DNA of 28,700 nt from ZCTH02-B3 sp036563895 (GCA_036563895.1 DATCLN010000216.1:1-28700), one strand, 5' to 3'; shown: positions 17,017-23,592, counted from the stretch's first letter. Program-made: numbers and translations. Notes: generated from the sequence alone by a model not told the origin.

Positions 17017-17619
17017 ATGCCACAACGGGCAGCCACCGAGTACGTCTATGCCCGCCTTTCCCTGGTCAAGGCCGAAATGCCGCGTTTCGCCGCCCTGTGC
17101 GACGCGATGCGGGTGCGGCTGATGGTCCGCGTCCTTGAGGGCGGAGACCGGGAGCTGGTGCTCAGCGACGAAGTCGGGGGCGAATCCGTGCGTCTGACGT
17201 TTGTGGGCAGCGGCAACCGGTATACCTGCCTGCTTTCCTGCCGGATTACAAAGCCCGGGCTTGCCCAGGCGCTCAACCGGGCCTTGGCCGCCTTCCGGGG
17301 AGACGCCATGGTGAACCGCATTTACCGGGGGTTTGTCATCACCTACCATTATCTGGACGGCAAAGTCGCCCGCATCGTGGAGAACCGGGAGGGCGCGCCG
17401 AACGTCATCTACGAACGGCGCCTGCCCGGGATGCCGACGCCGGAATCGCTGGAGGCGGTGTTCCGAATGCGCACGGTGGAAGAACGGATCGCCCGCCTGC
17501 GAAGCGAAGTGGACGAACTTTTGGACCGGCGGAACCGGGCGACGGATGCGGCGGACATCGCCGCCATCGATCTGTGCCTGAAGGAGCGAAGCCTCCGCCT
17601 CTTCGAACTGGAAGCCTGA
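17017..17619 (+). CDS. Unassigned 200-residue protein
   Basis: I do not recognise a functional family. It is preceded by TATAAT and a perfect TGAGGAG site, so it is very likely expressed. The N-terminal part is an alpha/beta mixture with an arginine-rich stretch. A central hydrophobic motif, NRIYRGFVITYHYLDGKVARI (split around residues 95-115), is followed by a predicted coiled coil (about 150-200, ERIARLRSEVDELLDRR and LKERSLRLFELEA). There is no signal peptide or transmembrane helix. It sits between engB and speD/hemA, the position occupied by ysxD in B. subtilis, but I cannot claim homology. Its TGA stop is the first copy of a 15-bp tandem repeat that runs on downstream. I found no catalytic motif that would support an enzyme name. 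Confidence 0.8.
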   Translation: MPQRAATEYVYARLSLVKAEMPRFAALCDAMRVRLMVRVLEGGDRELVLSDEVGGESVRLTFVGSGNRYTCLLSCRITKPGLAQALNRALAAFRGDAMVNRIYRGFVITYHYLDGKVARIVENREGAPNVIYERRLPGMPTPESLEAVFRMRTVEERIARLRSEVDELLDRRNRATDAADIAAIDLCLKERSLRLFELEA

Positions 17620-17737
17620 CGGGCGGAAAGCCGGACGGATGGAAGCCGGACGGACGAAAGCCCGGCGGACCGAGGCCTGACGGGGAGAACCCTGGCGGGT
17701 TCAATCCTGACGGACCTGAATCTGACGGGCGGCGAAA
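17614..17737 (+). repeat. Degenerate 15-bp tandem repeat spanning the stop codon of the preceding gene
   Basis: About eight units begin near 17614, 17630, 17645, 17660, 17675, 17690, 17705 and 17721. The consensus is GCCTGACGGNNNGAA, with spacing of 15 or occasionally 16 nt. The first unit contains the last Ala codon and the TGA of the unassigned gene. The unit core CTGACGG is also the arm of the inverted repeats that follow. Confidence 0.8.
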
Positions 17738-17742
17738 CAGCC

Positions 17743-17830
17743 TGCGGACATGCCATCCGTCAGCGCGCGACTTGATCGCGGGAATTTTTCCCGCAAGTCC
17801 GGTCGCGTTCTGACGGATCGTATGTCCGCA
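17743..17830. repeat. Inverted 21-bp repeats enclosing a central hairpin
   Basis: The left arm at 17743-17763 (TGCGGACAT..ATCCGTCAG) and the right arm at 17810-17830 (CTGACGGAT..ATGTCCGCA) are reverse complements at 19 of 21 positions. Between them lie GCGGGAA/TTCCCGC (17778-17784/17788-17794) with a TTT loop and flanking ACTT/AAGT and CGCGAC/GTCGCG pairings. The whole 88 nt can fold into one long hairpin. The arms resemble the palindromes at 25948-26141. Confidence 0.75.
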
Positions 17831-17908
17831 ATGGTTTTTTGGGGACAGGTGCGCAAACCGGGCGATTTTCGTCTTTTCCAGGTTCCCCCGGCGCGTGTTC
17901 CGCATATA

Positions 17909-17972
17909 TTTTTTTCAGCCGGAAACCACGATTTTTCCGCCGGCATCCGGCCCCAAAAAAAGCTGAAAAAAA
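17909..17972. repeat. Branched inverted-repeat structure upstream of speD
   Basis: A perfect 11-bp outer pair, TTTTTTTCAGC (17909-17919) / GCTGAAAAAAA (17962-17972), encloses two further hairpins: CGGAAA/TTTCCG (17920-17939) and GCCGG/CCGGC (17939-17951). It ends just before a candidate speD promoter. It could act as a terminator on the minus strand, since the T run follows the stem there; its role is otherwise unknown. Confidence 0.6.
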
Positions 17973-17975
17973 GGG

Positions 17976-18004
17976 TTGCATTTCCGGGCGATAGATGTTA
18001 TTTT
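17976..18004 (+). promoter_or_regulatory. Candidate speD promoter
   Basis: TTGCAT (17976-17981), a 17-nt spacer and TATTTT (17999-18004). Both boxes are only partial matches. Use of this promoter would give a leader of roughly 140 nt. A perfect TTGACA at 18013-18018 has no -10 box at the right distance. Confidence 0.45.
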
Positions 18005-18024
18005 AATCATCGTTGACAACACAA

Positions 18025-18150
18025 TAGGAACCAGGATTCACTCAGGAACGATGCGGTTGAAGTGCAGATTCCCTCGACGAGTGAATGACGTAGGTCCTAG
18101 CGGATAAAATTGGTTATCCATTTTGTTCCTAGGAAAGGGGGAACCGAAAG
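18025..18150 (+). ncRNA. Structured 5' leader of speD, candidate cis-regulatory RNA
   Basis: Several pairings can form. ATTCACTC (18036-18043) pairs with GAGTGAAT (18079-18086), extended by AGGAACC (18026-18032) / GGTCCT (18093-18098) with a bulge. GGATAA (18102-18107) pairs with TTATCC (18114-18119), enclosed by CCTAG (18096-18100) / CTAGG (18129-18133). TAGGAAC (18025-18031) can instead pair with GTTCCTA (18125-18131). These overlap and are mutually exclusive, as in attenuators and riboswitches. TTCCC (18069-18073) can pair with GGGAA (18139-18143) at the speD ribosome binding site. It does not match the S-box or T-box motifs I know. Confidence 0.5.
18051..18107 (+). CDS. Possible upstream ORF (leader peptide) of speD, 18 codons
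   Basis: The frame ATG 18051 to TAA 18105-18107 reads MRLKCRFPRRVNDVGPSG. Four of 18 codons are arginine (CGG, AGA, CGA, CGA), including AGA and CGA, which appear scarce in this GC-rich sequence. The upstream AGGAA at 18044-18048 is very close to the ATG, so initiation would be weak. Its stop codon lies in the GGATAA hairpin arm, and the TTCCC segment that could mask the speD ribosome binding site is inside it. Short frames arise by chance, so this is a hypothesis. Confidence 0.3.
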   Translation: MRLKCRFPRRVNDVGPSG

Positions 18151-18549
18151 ATGGAGTACTCTACTTTCGGACGGCATGTTGCGGTGGACGCCTGGGGCGT
18201 TGATTACGATCTTCTCAACAATGCCGATGCTCTTCAAGCGCATCTGGTGGAAGCGGCCGAAGCTTGCGGTGCTACCGTGCTTTCGGTTCAATCCAAGCAG
18301 TTCGAACCGCAAGGCGCGACCGTCCTGGTTCTGCTTTCGGAGAGCCATCTTTCGATCCACACCTATCCCGAAAAAGGATTCGCGGCCATCGATTGCTACA
18401 CGTGCGGCGAGACGGTCGATCCCCAGCTGGCGGTCGACTATCTTGTCGAAACGTTGAAGCCCAAAAAGGTGTTTGCGAAAAAGCTCATCCGCGGCGTCGG
18501 CGAACTGAAGGTCGCCGATGTCGAAGTGAAGCAGACCGAACCGGTGTAA
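18151..18549 (+). CDS. speD: S-adenosylmethionine decarboxylase proenzyme
   Basis: A 132-residue prokaryotic class 1B enzyme that makes decarboxylated AdoMet, the aminopropyl donor for spermidine. It self-cleaves between Glu64 and Ser65 in LLSESHLSIHTYPE to create the N-terminal pyruvoyl group of the alpha chain. His70 and Cys85 (CYTCGETVD) correspond to the processing and catalytic residues of the family. AAGGGGG before ATG 18151 is the ribosome binding site. It follows a long structured leader and is closed by a terminator, so it is a single-gene unit. No spermidine synthase gene is in the window. Also named speH in some Bacillales. Confidence 0.96.
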   Translation: MEYSTFGRHVAVDAWGVDYDLLNNADALQAHLVEAAEACGATVLSVQSKQFEPQGATVLVLLSESHLSIHTYPEKGFAAIDCYTCGETVDPQLAVDYLVETLKPKKVFAKKLIRGVGELKVADVEVKQTEPV

Positions 18550-18579
18550 AAAGTGGTTTTGCGACGGTCCGGAACAAAG

Positions 18580-18606
18580 CCATGGGGAATTTCCTCATGG
18601 TTTTTT
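18580..18606 (+). terminator. Intrinsic terminator of speD
   Basis: The stem CCATG (18580-18584) / CATGG (18596-18600) extends inward through a G-U pair and GG/CC. It is followed by six T residues (18601-18606), 31 nt after the speD stop. Confidence 0.85.
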
Positions 18607-18709
18607 CTTATGGGCATGGAACCCCATACGGGTATGGAACCGCATGCCGCGGACGAAACTAGACAGCGCAGGGATTCATCAAATTTTCAATCAATCGTCG
18701 TGCATAATA

Positions 18710-18718
18710 TGATATAAT
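18710..18718 (+). promoter_or_regulatory. Extended -10 promoter of the hem operon
   Basis: TGATATAAT at 18710-18718 is a perfect extended -10 element (TGN plus TATAAT). No good -35 box is seen 17 nt upstream, which is usual for this promoter class. It lies 45 nt before the hemA start and is the only clear promoter for the six-gene operon. Confidence 0.75.
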
Positions 18719-18762
18719 TAGCCACAACATGCGGGTAGGGCGGCACGCAGGAGGTGCATCCC

Positions 18763-20229
18763 GTGCAAATCGTGGTCGTTGGACTGAACTACCGCACCGC
18801 GCCTGTGGAAGTCAGGGAACGGTTTGCCTTGTCCGAGACCGACTTGCCCCAAGCGTTGGCGGCATTTCTGGCGTCCGCGGGCATCCGTGAAGGCGTCATT
18901 CTGTCCACCTGCAACCGGACGGAACTGTACGCCGTCTTGGACCGTCCTACGCTCTGCGGCTACGAGATCCGCACGTTCATGGAACGCTGGTTCGGCATTC
19001 CGCGACGGGAATTCAACCAGTATCTTTATATTCATGAGGATGGACGGGCCGTTTCCCACCTGTTCCGGGTGGCCTGCGGACTGGATGCCATGGTGCCCGG
19101 CGAAACGCAGGTGCTCGGCCAGGTGCGCGACGCGTTCCTGCTGGCGCAGCGGACGGGAGCCACCGGCAAGGTGTTCAACCGCCTGTTCAAGCAGGCGGTG
19201 ACGGTGGGCAAGCGCGTCCATCACGAAACGGCCATCGGGGAAAACGCCGTCTCGGTCAGCTATGCCGCCGTCGAGCTGGGCCGGCGCATCTTCGGCCGGT
19301 TTGACGGCAAGCGCGTCATGCTGATCGGGGCCGGCCGGATGGGGGAACTGGCCGCCCGGCATCTGTTCTCGAACGGCGCCCGGGACATCGTGGTGGCCAA
19401 CCGGACGCCGGAGCGGGCGCAGGAGCTGGCAAGCCAGTTCGGCGGCAAGGCGGTGCGGCTGGACGAAGCGCGGGCGCATCTTGCGACCGCCGACATCGTC
19501 ATCAGCGGCACGAACGCTCCCGGGCACGTGCTCACCGCGGCGGACGTGCGGGAAGCCATGGCCGGCCGGACGGACAGGCCGCTGTTTCTGATCGACATCG
19601 CCGTGCCGCGGGACATCGATCCCGCCTGCCGGGAAGTGCCCGGGGTGTTTCTGTACGACATCGACGATCTGGAGGGCGTGGTGGAAAACAACCTCGAGAA
19701 GCGCCGCCAGATCGGCGAAGCCGTCGAGAAGGCGATCGAAGAGGAACGGGAGGCGTTCGCCCGCTGGGCGGCGACGCTGCCGGTCCAGCCGGTGATCCGG
19801 GCTTTGCAGGAAAAAGCGGAAGCCATCCACGAGGCGACGCTGCAAAGCCTGCTGCGCAAAATGCCGAATCTGGACGAACGGCAAAGGAAAAAAATCGACA
19901 AACTGACCCGAAGCATGATCAGGCAGCTCATCCGCGCCCCCATTCTCCGCCTCAAGGAGCTGGCGGAAGCGGGCCGGGGAGAAGAGGCCGCGCGGTTTGC
20001 GGCGATGCTGCTTGATCTTGATCTTGATCTTGATCCGGCATCCGCGGAAGGAAAACCGGAAGCCCTTGAGGCCCTTGGAGCCCTTGAGGCGGAAACGTGC
20101 GCGTCGAAGGACGGGAGAACCGGTTGGCGCGGGACCGTCGCCTTGGGCCAACCTGCGGAGGCGGGCCGGGCGGATGGCCGCACCGGCGACGCGGAAGCCT
20201 TGCCCCGTCTGGCGGGCGCGGCCCGGTAA
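18763..20229 (+). CDS. hemA: Glutamyl-tRNA reductase
   Basis: A 488-residue enzyme reducing glutamyl-tRNA(Glu) to glutamate-1-semialdehyde, the first committed step of heme synthesis by the C5 route. The catalytic nucleophile is Cys50 in STCNRTELYAV. The substrate domain includes GLDAMVPGETQVLGQVR, and the NADPH domain has the Rossmann motif IGAGRMGELAARHL. The dimerisation helices end near residue 415. GTG 18763 has AGGAGG eight nt upstream; GTG 18754 overlaps that site and is rejected. The C-terminus is about 70 residues longer than usual and low in complexity, beginning LDLDLDLD and EALEALGALEAE, encoded by simple DNA repeats. It is the first gene of the heme operon, 19 nt before sirC. Confidence 0.95.
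   Translation: MQIVVVGLNYRTAPVEVRERFALSETDLPQALAAFLASAGIREGVILSTCNRTELYAVLDRPTLCGYEIRTFMERWFGIPRREFNQYLYIHEDGRAVSHLFRVACGLDAMVPGETQVLGQVRDAFLLAQRTGATGKVFNRLFKQAVTVGKRVHHETAIGENAVSVSYAAVELGRRIFGRFDGKRVMLIGAGRMGELAARHLFSNGARDIVVANRTPERAQELASQFGGKAVRLDEARAHLATADIVISGTNAPGHVLTAADVREAMAGRTDRPLFLIDIAVPRDIDPACREVPGVFLYDIDDLEGVVENNLEKRRQIGEAVEKAIEEEREAFARWAATLPVQPVIRALQEKAEAIHEATLQSLLRKMPNLDERQRKKIDKLTRSMIRQLIRAPILRLKELAEAGRGEEAARFAAMLLDLDLDLDPASAEGKPEALEALGALEAETCASKDGRTGWRGTVALGQPAEAGRADGRTGDAEALPRLAGAAR
20011..20088 (+). repeat. Simple repeats in the 3' end of hemA
   Basis: Four perfect CTTGAT hexamers (20011-20034) encode LDLDLDLD. Three 9-bp units GCCCTTGAG/GCCCTTGGA/GCCCTTGAG (20062-20088) encode ALE-ALG-ALE. 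Both keep the reading frame. Confidence 0.9.
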
Positions 20230-20248
20230 ACCGGGCGGGAGTCGGCCC

Positions 20249-20950
20249 ATGGGCTGGTATCCGATGCTCGTGCGGCTGGACGGCCGGACGGTGGTGGTGA
20301 TCGGCGGCGGCAGGGTGGCCGAGCGCAAGGTCGCCGCGCTGCTCGAGGCGGAAGCCCGCGTGCGCGTCGTCAGTCCGTCGCTCACGCCGGCTTTGCGCCG
20401 GTGGGCGGAGGAAGGCCGGGTGGAAGCCGTGCTCCGGGAAGCGGAGGAAGCCGATCTGGACGGCGCGTATCTGGCCTTCGTGGCCGGCGGCGGCGACGAA
20501 TTTCGCGCGCGGATGATCGCGGCGGCGAAGATGCGCGGCGTCCCGGTCAACGCGGCGGGTGAAGGAGAGGAAGGGGACTTCCTCACGCCGGCCGTGGTGC
20601 GCCGGGGCGATCTCGTGCTGGCCGTCAGCGCTTCCGGCGCGTCGCCGGCTCTGGCCGCGCGCATCGCGGCGGAGCTGGCGGAACGGTACGGTCCCGAATA
20701 CGGGCGCCTGAGCAAGGCGCTGCGCGCCGTGCGCCGGACGGTGAAAGCGCGGGTGCCGGACCCCGCCGAGCGGCGCAGGCTCCTGGCGGCAGCGGCGAGC
20801 GAAGGAGGCGCTGCCGTCCTCCTGGCGGCCGATGTACTTCCGGAAGGGGACGAGCTGGTGGCTCTGCTCCGGACGCTGCCGGTCCCGCCGGCAGTGAACG
20901 GGAGGGAGCCGGGGGAAGGTCCGCAGCGGAAGCCGGTGGACAATCCGTAA
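20249..20950 (+). CDS. Precorrin-2 dehydrogenase (siroheme synthase N-terminal domain type)
   Basis: A 233-residue NAD-dependent enzyme of the siroheme branch that oxidises precorrin-2 to sirohydrochlorin. The N-terminal Rossmann fold has VVVIGGGRVAERKVAALLEA at about 14-33. The middle has the family segment DFLTPAVVRRGDLVLAVSASG followed by ASPALAARI. ATG 20249 is supported by GGGCGGGAG upstream and by MYPxxLxLxGR-like sequence (MGWYPMLVRLDGR). The methyltransferase that makes its substrate is encoded two genes downstream in cobA/hemD. No chelatase domain is present. The last 15 codons are two units of a 24-bp tandem repeat that continues past the stop. Gene names in use include sirC and ylnF. 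Confidence 0.88.
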   Translation: MGWYPMLVRLDGRTVVVIGGGRVAERKVAALLEAEARVRVVSPSLTPALRRWAEEGRVEAVLREAEEADLDGAYLAFVAGGGDEFRARMIAAAKMRGVPVNAAGEGEEGDFLTPAVVRRGDLVLAVSASGASPALAARIAAELAERYGPEYGRLSKALRAVRRTVKARVPDPAERRRLLAAAASEGGAAVLLAADVLPEGDELVALLRTLPVPPAVNGREPGEGPQRKPVDNP

Positions 20951-21024
20951 CAGGATCCGGCGGAGAGCCCGCAGCGAGAGCCGAAGGACAGCCCGTAAAG
21001 GGAGCCGGCGGACAGCCCGCGGCG
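20905..21024 (+). repeat. 24-bp tandem repeat spanning the stop codon of the precorrin-2 dehydrogenase gene
   Basis: Five contiguous units begin at 20905, 20929, 20953, 20977 and 21001. The consensus is GGAGCCGGCGGACAGCCCGC plus AGCG. The first two are coding and the second contains the TAA stop. In the same frame the following units read on as EP/DP-rich octapeptides, with another TAA in the fourth unit. Confidence 0.88.
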
Positions 21025-21089
21025 GCCGTTTCCGGACGGACCGGCCGCGAAGGGACGGGCCGGCTTTCCCGACTCTATGGAGGGAATCC

Positions 21090-22034
21090 ATGCGAACGAT
21101 CATCGTCGGTTCCCGCAAAAGCGCGTTGGCGATGGCCCAGACGAAGCAGGTCATCTCGCGTCTGGAGCGGATTTGCGCGCAGCGGGGACTGTTTTTCGTT
21201 TTTGAGGTCAAACCGATCGTGACGCGCGGGGACAGGATTCTGGACGTCACCCTGTCCAAGGTGGGCGGCAAGGGCCTGTTCGTCAAGGAAATCGAGCAGG
21301 CGCTCCTGGACGGCGCCATCGACATGGCGGTGCACAGCTTGAAGGACCTGCCCCACCGGCTGCCGGACGGCCTGGTGATCGGCGCCGTGCCGCCCCGGGA
21401 GGATCCGCGGGACTGCCTGGTCAGCCGCGCCCCGGTGAAAGGACTGGACGATCTGCCCCGCGGCGCGAAGGTGGGCACCAGCAGCCTGCGGCGCGAAGCG
21501 CAGCTGCGGGCGGCGCGTCCCGACCTGCGCGTCGAACCCGTGCGCGGCAACATCGACACCCGCCTGCGCAAGCTGGAAACCGAAGGCTTCGACGCGGTGG
21601 TGCTGGCCGCGGCCGGGCTGCACCGGATGGGCTGGCAGGACCGCATCTCCGCGTATCTGCCGGTGGACGTGATGCTGCCGGCCGTTGGACAAGGCGCCCT
21701 CGCGGTGGAATGCCGCGCGGGGGACGAAACGATCCTCGAGCTCCTGGCCGCGCTGAACGACGAGCCGACCGCCCGGGCGGTGGCCGCGGAACGCCGTATG
21801 CTGGGCGTGCTGGACGGCGGATGCCAGGTGCCCATCGGCGCCTACGCGGAAACGGCGGAAGGCGGCGAAGGGAAGATTTCGCTCACCGGCATGGTCGCTT
21901 CCCCGTCCGGCGACGCGGTCCATAAGGTGGCGGTATCCGGCGAAGAACCGGAGCGGGTCGGCGAAGCGGCCGCCCGGCAGCTGCTTGCCATGGGAGCGGA
22001 CCGGATTCTGGCGGCGGCAAGGACGGAGGAATGA
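21090..22034 (+). CDS. hemC: Porphobilinogen deaminase (hydroxymethylbilane synthase)
   Basis: A 314-residue enzyme that condenses four porphobilinogens to hydroxymethylbilane. The dipyrromethane cofactor attachment Cys245 is in LDGGCQVPIG. The catalytic aspartate D86 is in VHSLKDLP, and the substrate-binding arginines are in TSSLRREAQLR and VRGNIDTRLRKL. ATG 21090 has GGAGGG at 21079-21084. The next gene starts 3 nt after its stop, so the two are tightly coupled, and its product is the substrate of the HemD domain encoded there. Confidence 0.96.
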   Translation: MRTIIVGSRKSALAMAQTKQVISRLERICAQRGLFFVFEVKPIVTRGDRILDVTLSKVGGKGLFVKEIEQALLDGAIDMAVHSLKDLPHRLPDGLVIGAVPPREDPRDCLVSRAPVKGLDDLPRGAKVGTSSLRREAQLRAARPDLRVEPVRGNIDTRLRKLETEGFDAVVLAAAGLHRMGWQDRISAYLPVDVMLPAVGQGALAVECRAGDETILELLAALNDEPTARAVAAERRMLGVLDGGCQVPIGAYAETAEGGEGKISLTGMVASPSGDAVHKVAVSGEEPERVGEAAARQLLAMGADRILAAARTEE

Positions 22035-22037
22035 CGG

Positions 22038-23576
22038 ATGGCGACGGGCAAAGTCTATCTGGTCGGCGCGGGACCGGGGGATCCGAAGCTGATCACCGTC
22101 CGCGGCCTGGAGGCGCTGCGCAGGTCCGACGCGGTGGTGTACGACCGGCTGGCGGCCCCGCAGCTGCTCCGCGAAGTTCCGCCGCATGCGCGCCTGTACT
22201 ATGTGGGGAAACGCCCCGAACGCCACGCGGCGAAGCAGGAAGACATCAACCGGCTGTTGGTGGAACTGGCGTTGGAAGGGCTTACGGTCACCCGCCTCAA
22301 GGGCGGCGATCCCTGCGTGTTCGGCCGCGGCGGCGAGGAAGCGGAAGCCCTGGCGCGCCACGGCATTCCTTTCGAAATCGTGCCCGGCGTCACGTCGGCC
22401 ATCGCGGTTCCCGCCTACGCGGGAATTCCGGTGACCCATCGTGACGCGGCGTCGTCTTTCCTGGTGCTGACGGGCCACGAACATCCCGACAAGCTGGACA
22501 GCGCCGTCCGCTGGGATAAGGCGGCCGGCGCCGCGGGAACCATCGTGGTGCTGATGGGCGTGGCGAACCTGGACCACATCTGCCGGCGCCTGATGGAACA
22601 CGGACGCCCGCCGGACACCCCGGTCGCCTTGGTGCGCTGGGGGACGCGGGCGGAGCAGCGGACGCTGGAGGGAACCCTGGGGGACATCGCGCGGAAAGTG
22701 AAGGAAGCGGATTTCAAGCCGCCGGCGGTCATCGTCATCGGGGAAACGGTGCGATGGCGCAAGGAACTGCAATGGTTCGAGCGCAAGCCGCTGTTTGGCC
22801 GCCGGGTGCTGGTCACCCGGGCGCGGGACCAGGCGGGGGAGCTTTCGGCGCGCATCGACGAGCTGGGCGGCGAGCCTTACGAATATCCGGTGATCGAGAC
22901 CCGCCTGCCCGAGTCGGAGGAACGCAGGGAAGCGATCCGCGCCGCGCTGGCGCGGGCGGAATCTTACGATTGGATCATTTTCACCAGCGTCAACGGCGTC
23001 GATTATTTTTTCCGCTGGCTCGGCATGTGCGGCACGGACGTGCGGCGGTTCCACCGCGCGCGCGTGGCCGCCGTGGGGCCGAAAACCGCGGAGGAGCTCA
23101 AATCCCGCGGCATCGTGCCGGACATGGTTCCCGGCAAGTTGTTCCAGGCCGAAGGGCTGTTTGACGAGATGAAGGAGCATCTGCGTCCGCGCATGCGGGC
23201 GCTGTTGCCCCGCGGCGATCTGGCCCGCGACTGGCTGCCGGACGAACTGCGGCGGCTGGGCGTCGAGGCGGTGGAGATCGACGTGTACGAGACGGTGCCC
23301 GCCGCGCCGCGCGACGACCGGCTGGTGGAATGGCTGGAGCAGGGCCGCATCCATATGGTCACGTTCACCAGCTCCTCCACCGTCCACAATCTGATCGCGG
23401 CGCTCGGGAAGCTGGGGGCGGCGGATCCGGCGGGCCTTCTGCGGAAGGCGGACATCGCCTGCATCGGCGCCGTCACCGCGGAGACGGCCGCGTCGTACGG
23501 GCTTGACGTCCAAGTGGTCGCAAATCCGTCCACCATCGACGGTTTGGTGAAAGCCATTGTGGATTACTATACCTAA
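22038..23576 (+). CDS. cobA/hemD: Fused uroporphyrinogen-III C-methyltransferase and uroporphyrinogen-III synthase
   Basis: A 512-residue bifunctional protein. The N-terminal half (about 1-245) is a SUMT methyltransferase with GAGPGDP (10-16), the RLKGGDPCVFGRGGEEAE motif (about 86-103), PGVTSA (116-121) and later VVLMGV. It methylates uroporphyrinogen III to precorrin-2. The C-terminal half (about 252-512) is the HemD cyclase, beginning LFGRRVLVTRARDQAGEL, with FTSVNGVDYFF and a late TFTSSSTVHNL. HemD closes the HemC product to uroporphyrinogen III. This fusion is common in Firmicutes. ATG 22038 follows GGAGGAATGACGG. With the precorrin-2 dehydrogenase it allows both heme and siroheme supply. 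Confidence 0.95.
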   Translation: MATGKVYLVGAGPGDPKLITVRGLEALRRSDAVVYDRLAAPQLLREVPPHARLYYVGKRPERHAAKQEDINRLLVELALEGLTVTRLKGGDPCVFGRGGEEAEALARHGIPFEIVPGVTSAIAVPAYAGIPVTHRDAASSFLVLTGHEHPDKLDSAVRWDKAAGAAGTIVVLMGVANLDHICRRLMEHGRPPDTPVALVRWGTRAEQRTLEGTLGDIARKVKEADFKPPAVIVIGETVRWRKELQWFERKPLFGRRVLVTRARDQAGELSARIDELGGEPYEYPVIETRLPESEERREAIRAALARAESYDWIIFTSVNGVDYFFRWLGMCGTDVRRFHRARVAAVGPKTAEELKSRGIVPDMVPGKLFQAEGLFDEMKEHLRPRMRALLPRGDLARDWLPDELRRLGVEAVEIDVYETVPAAPRDDRLVEWLEQGRIHMVTFTSSSTVHNLIAALGKLGAADPAGLLRKADIACIGAVTAETAASYGLDVQVVANPSTIDGLVKAIVDYYT

Positions 23577-23592
23577 GAAGAGGTGAAGAGGG

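Noticed and set aside
17405..17905. Minus-strand frame with PSGF/PPGF pentapeptide-like repeats
   Set aside because: The periodicity comes from the 15-bp DNA repeat and appears in several frames on both strands. The frame overlaps the unassigned gene and has no credible start.
18013..18018. Perfect TTGACA as the speD -35 box
   Set aside because: No TATAAT-like box lies 16-18 nt downstream (the sequence there is ATTCAC or similar), so it is more likely part of the transcribed leader.
18005..18150. Known riboswitch (S-box SAM riboswitch or T-box) upstream of speD
   Set aside because: The conserved S-box and T-box sequence motifs are not present and there is no terminator helix with a T run before speD.
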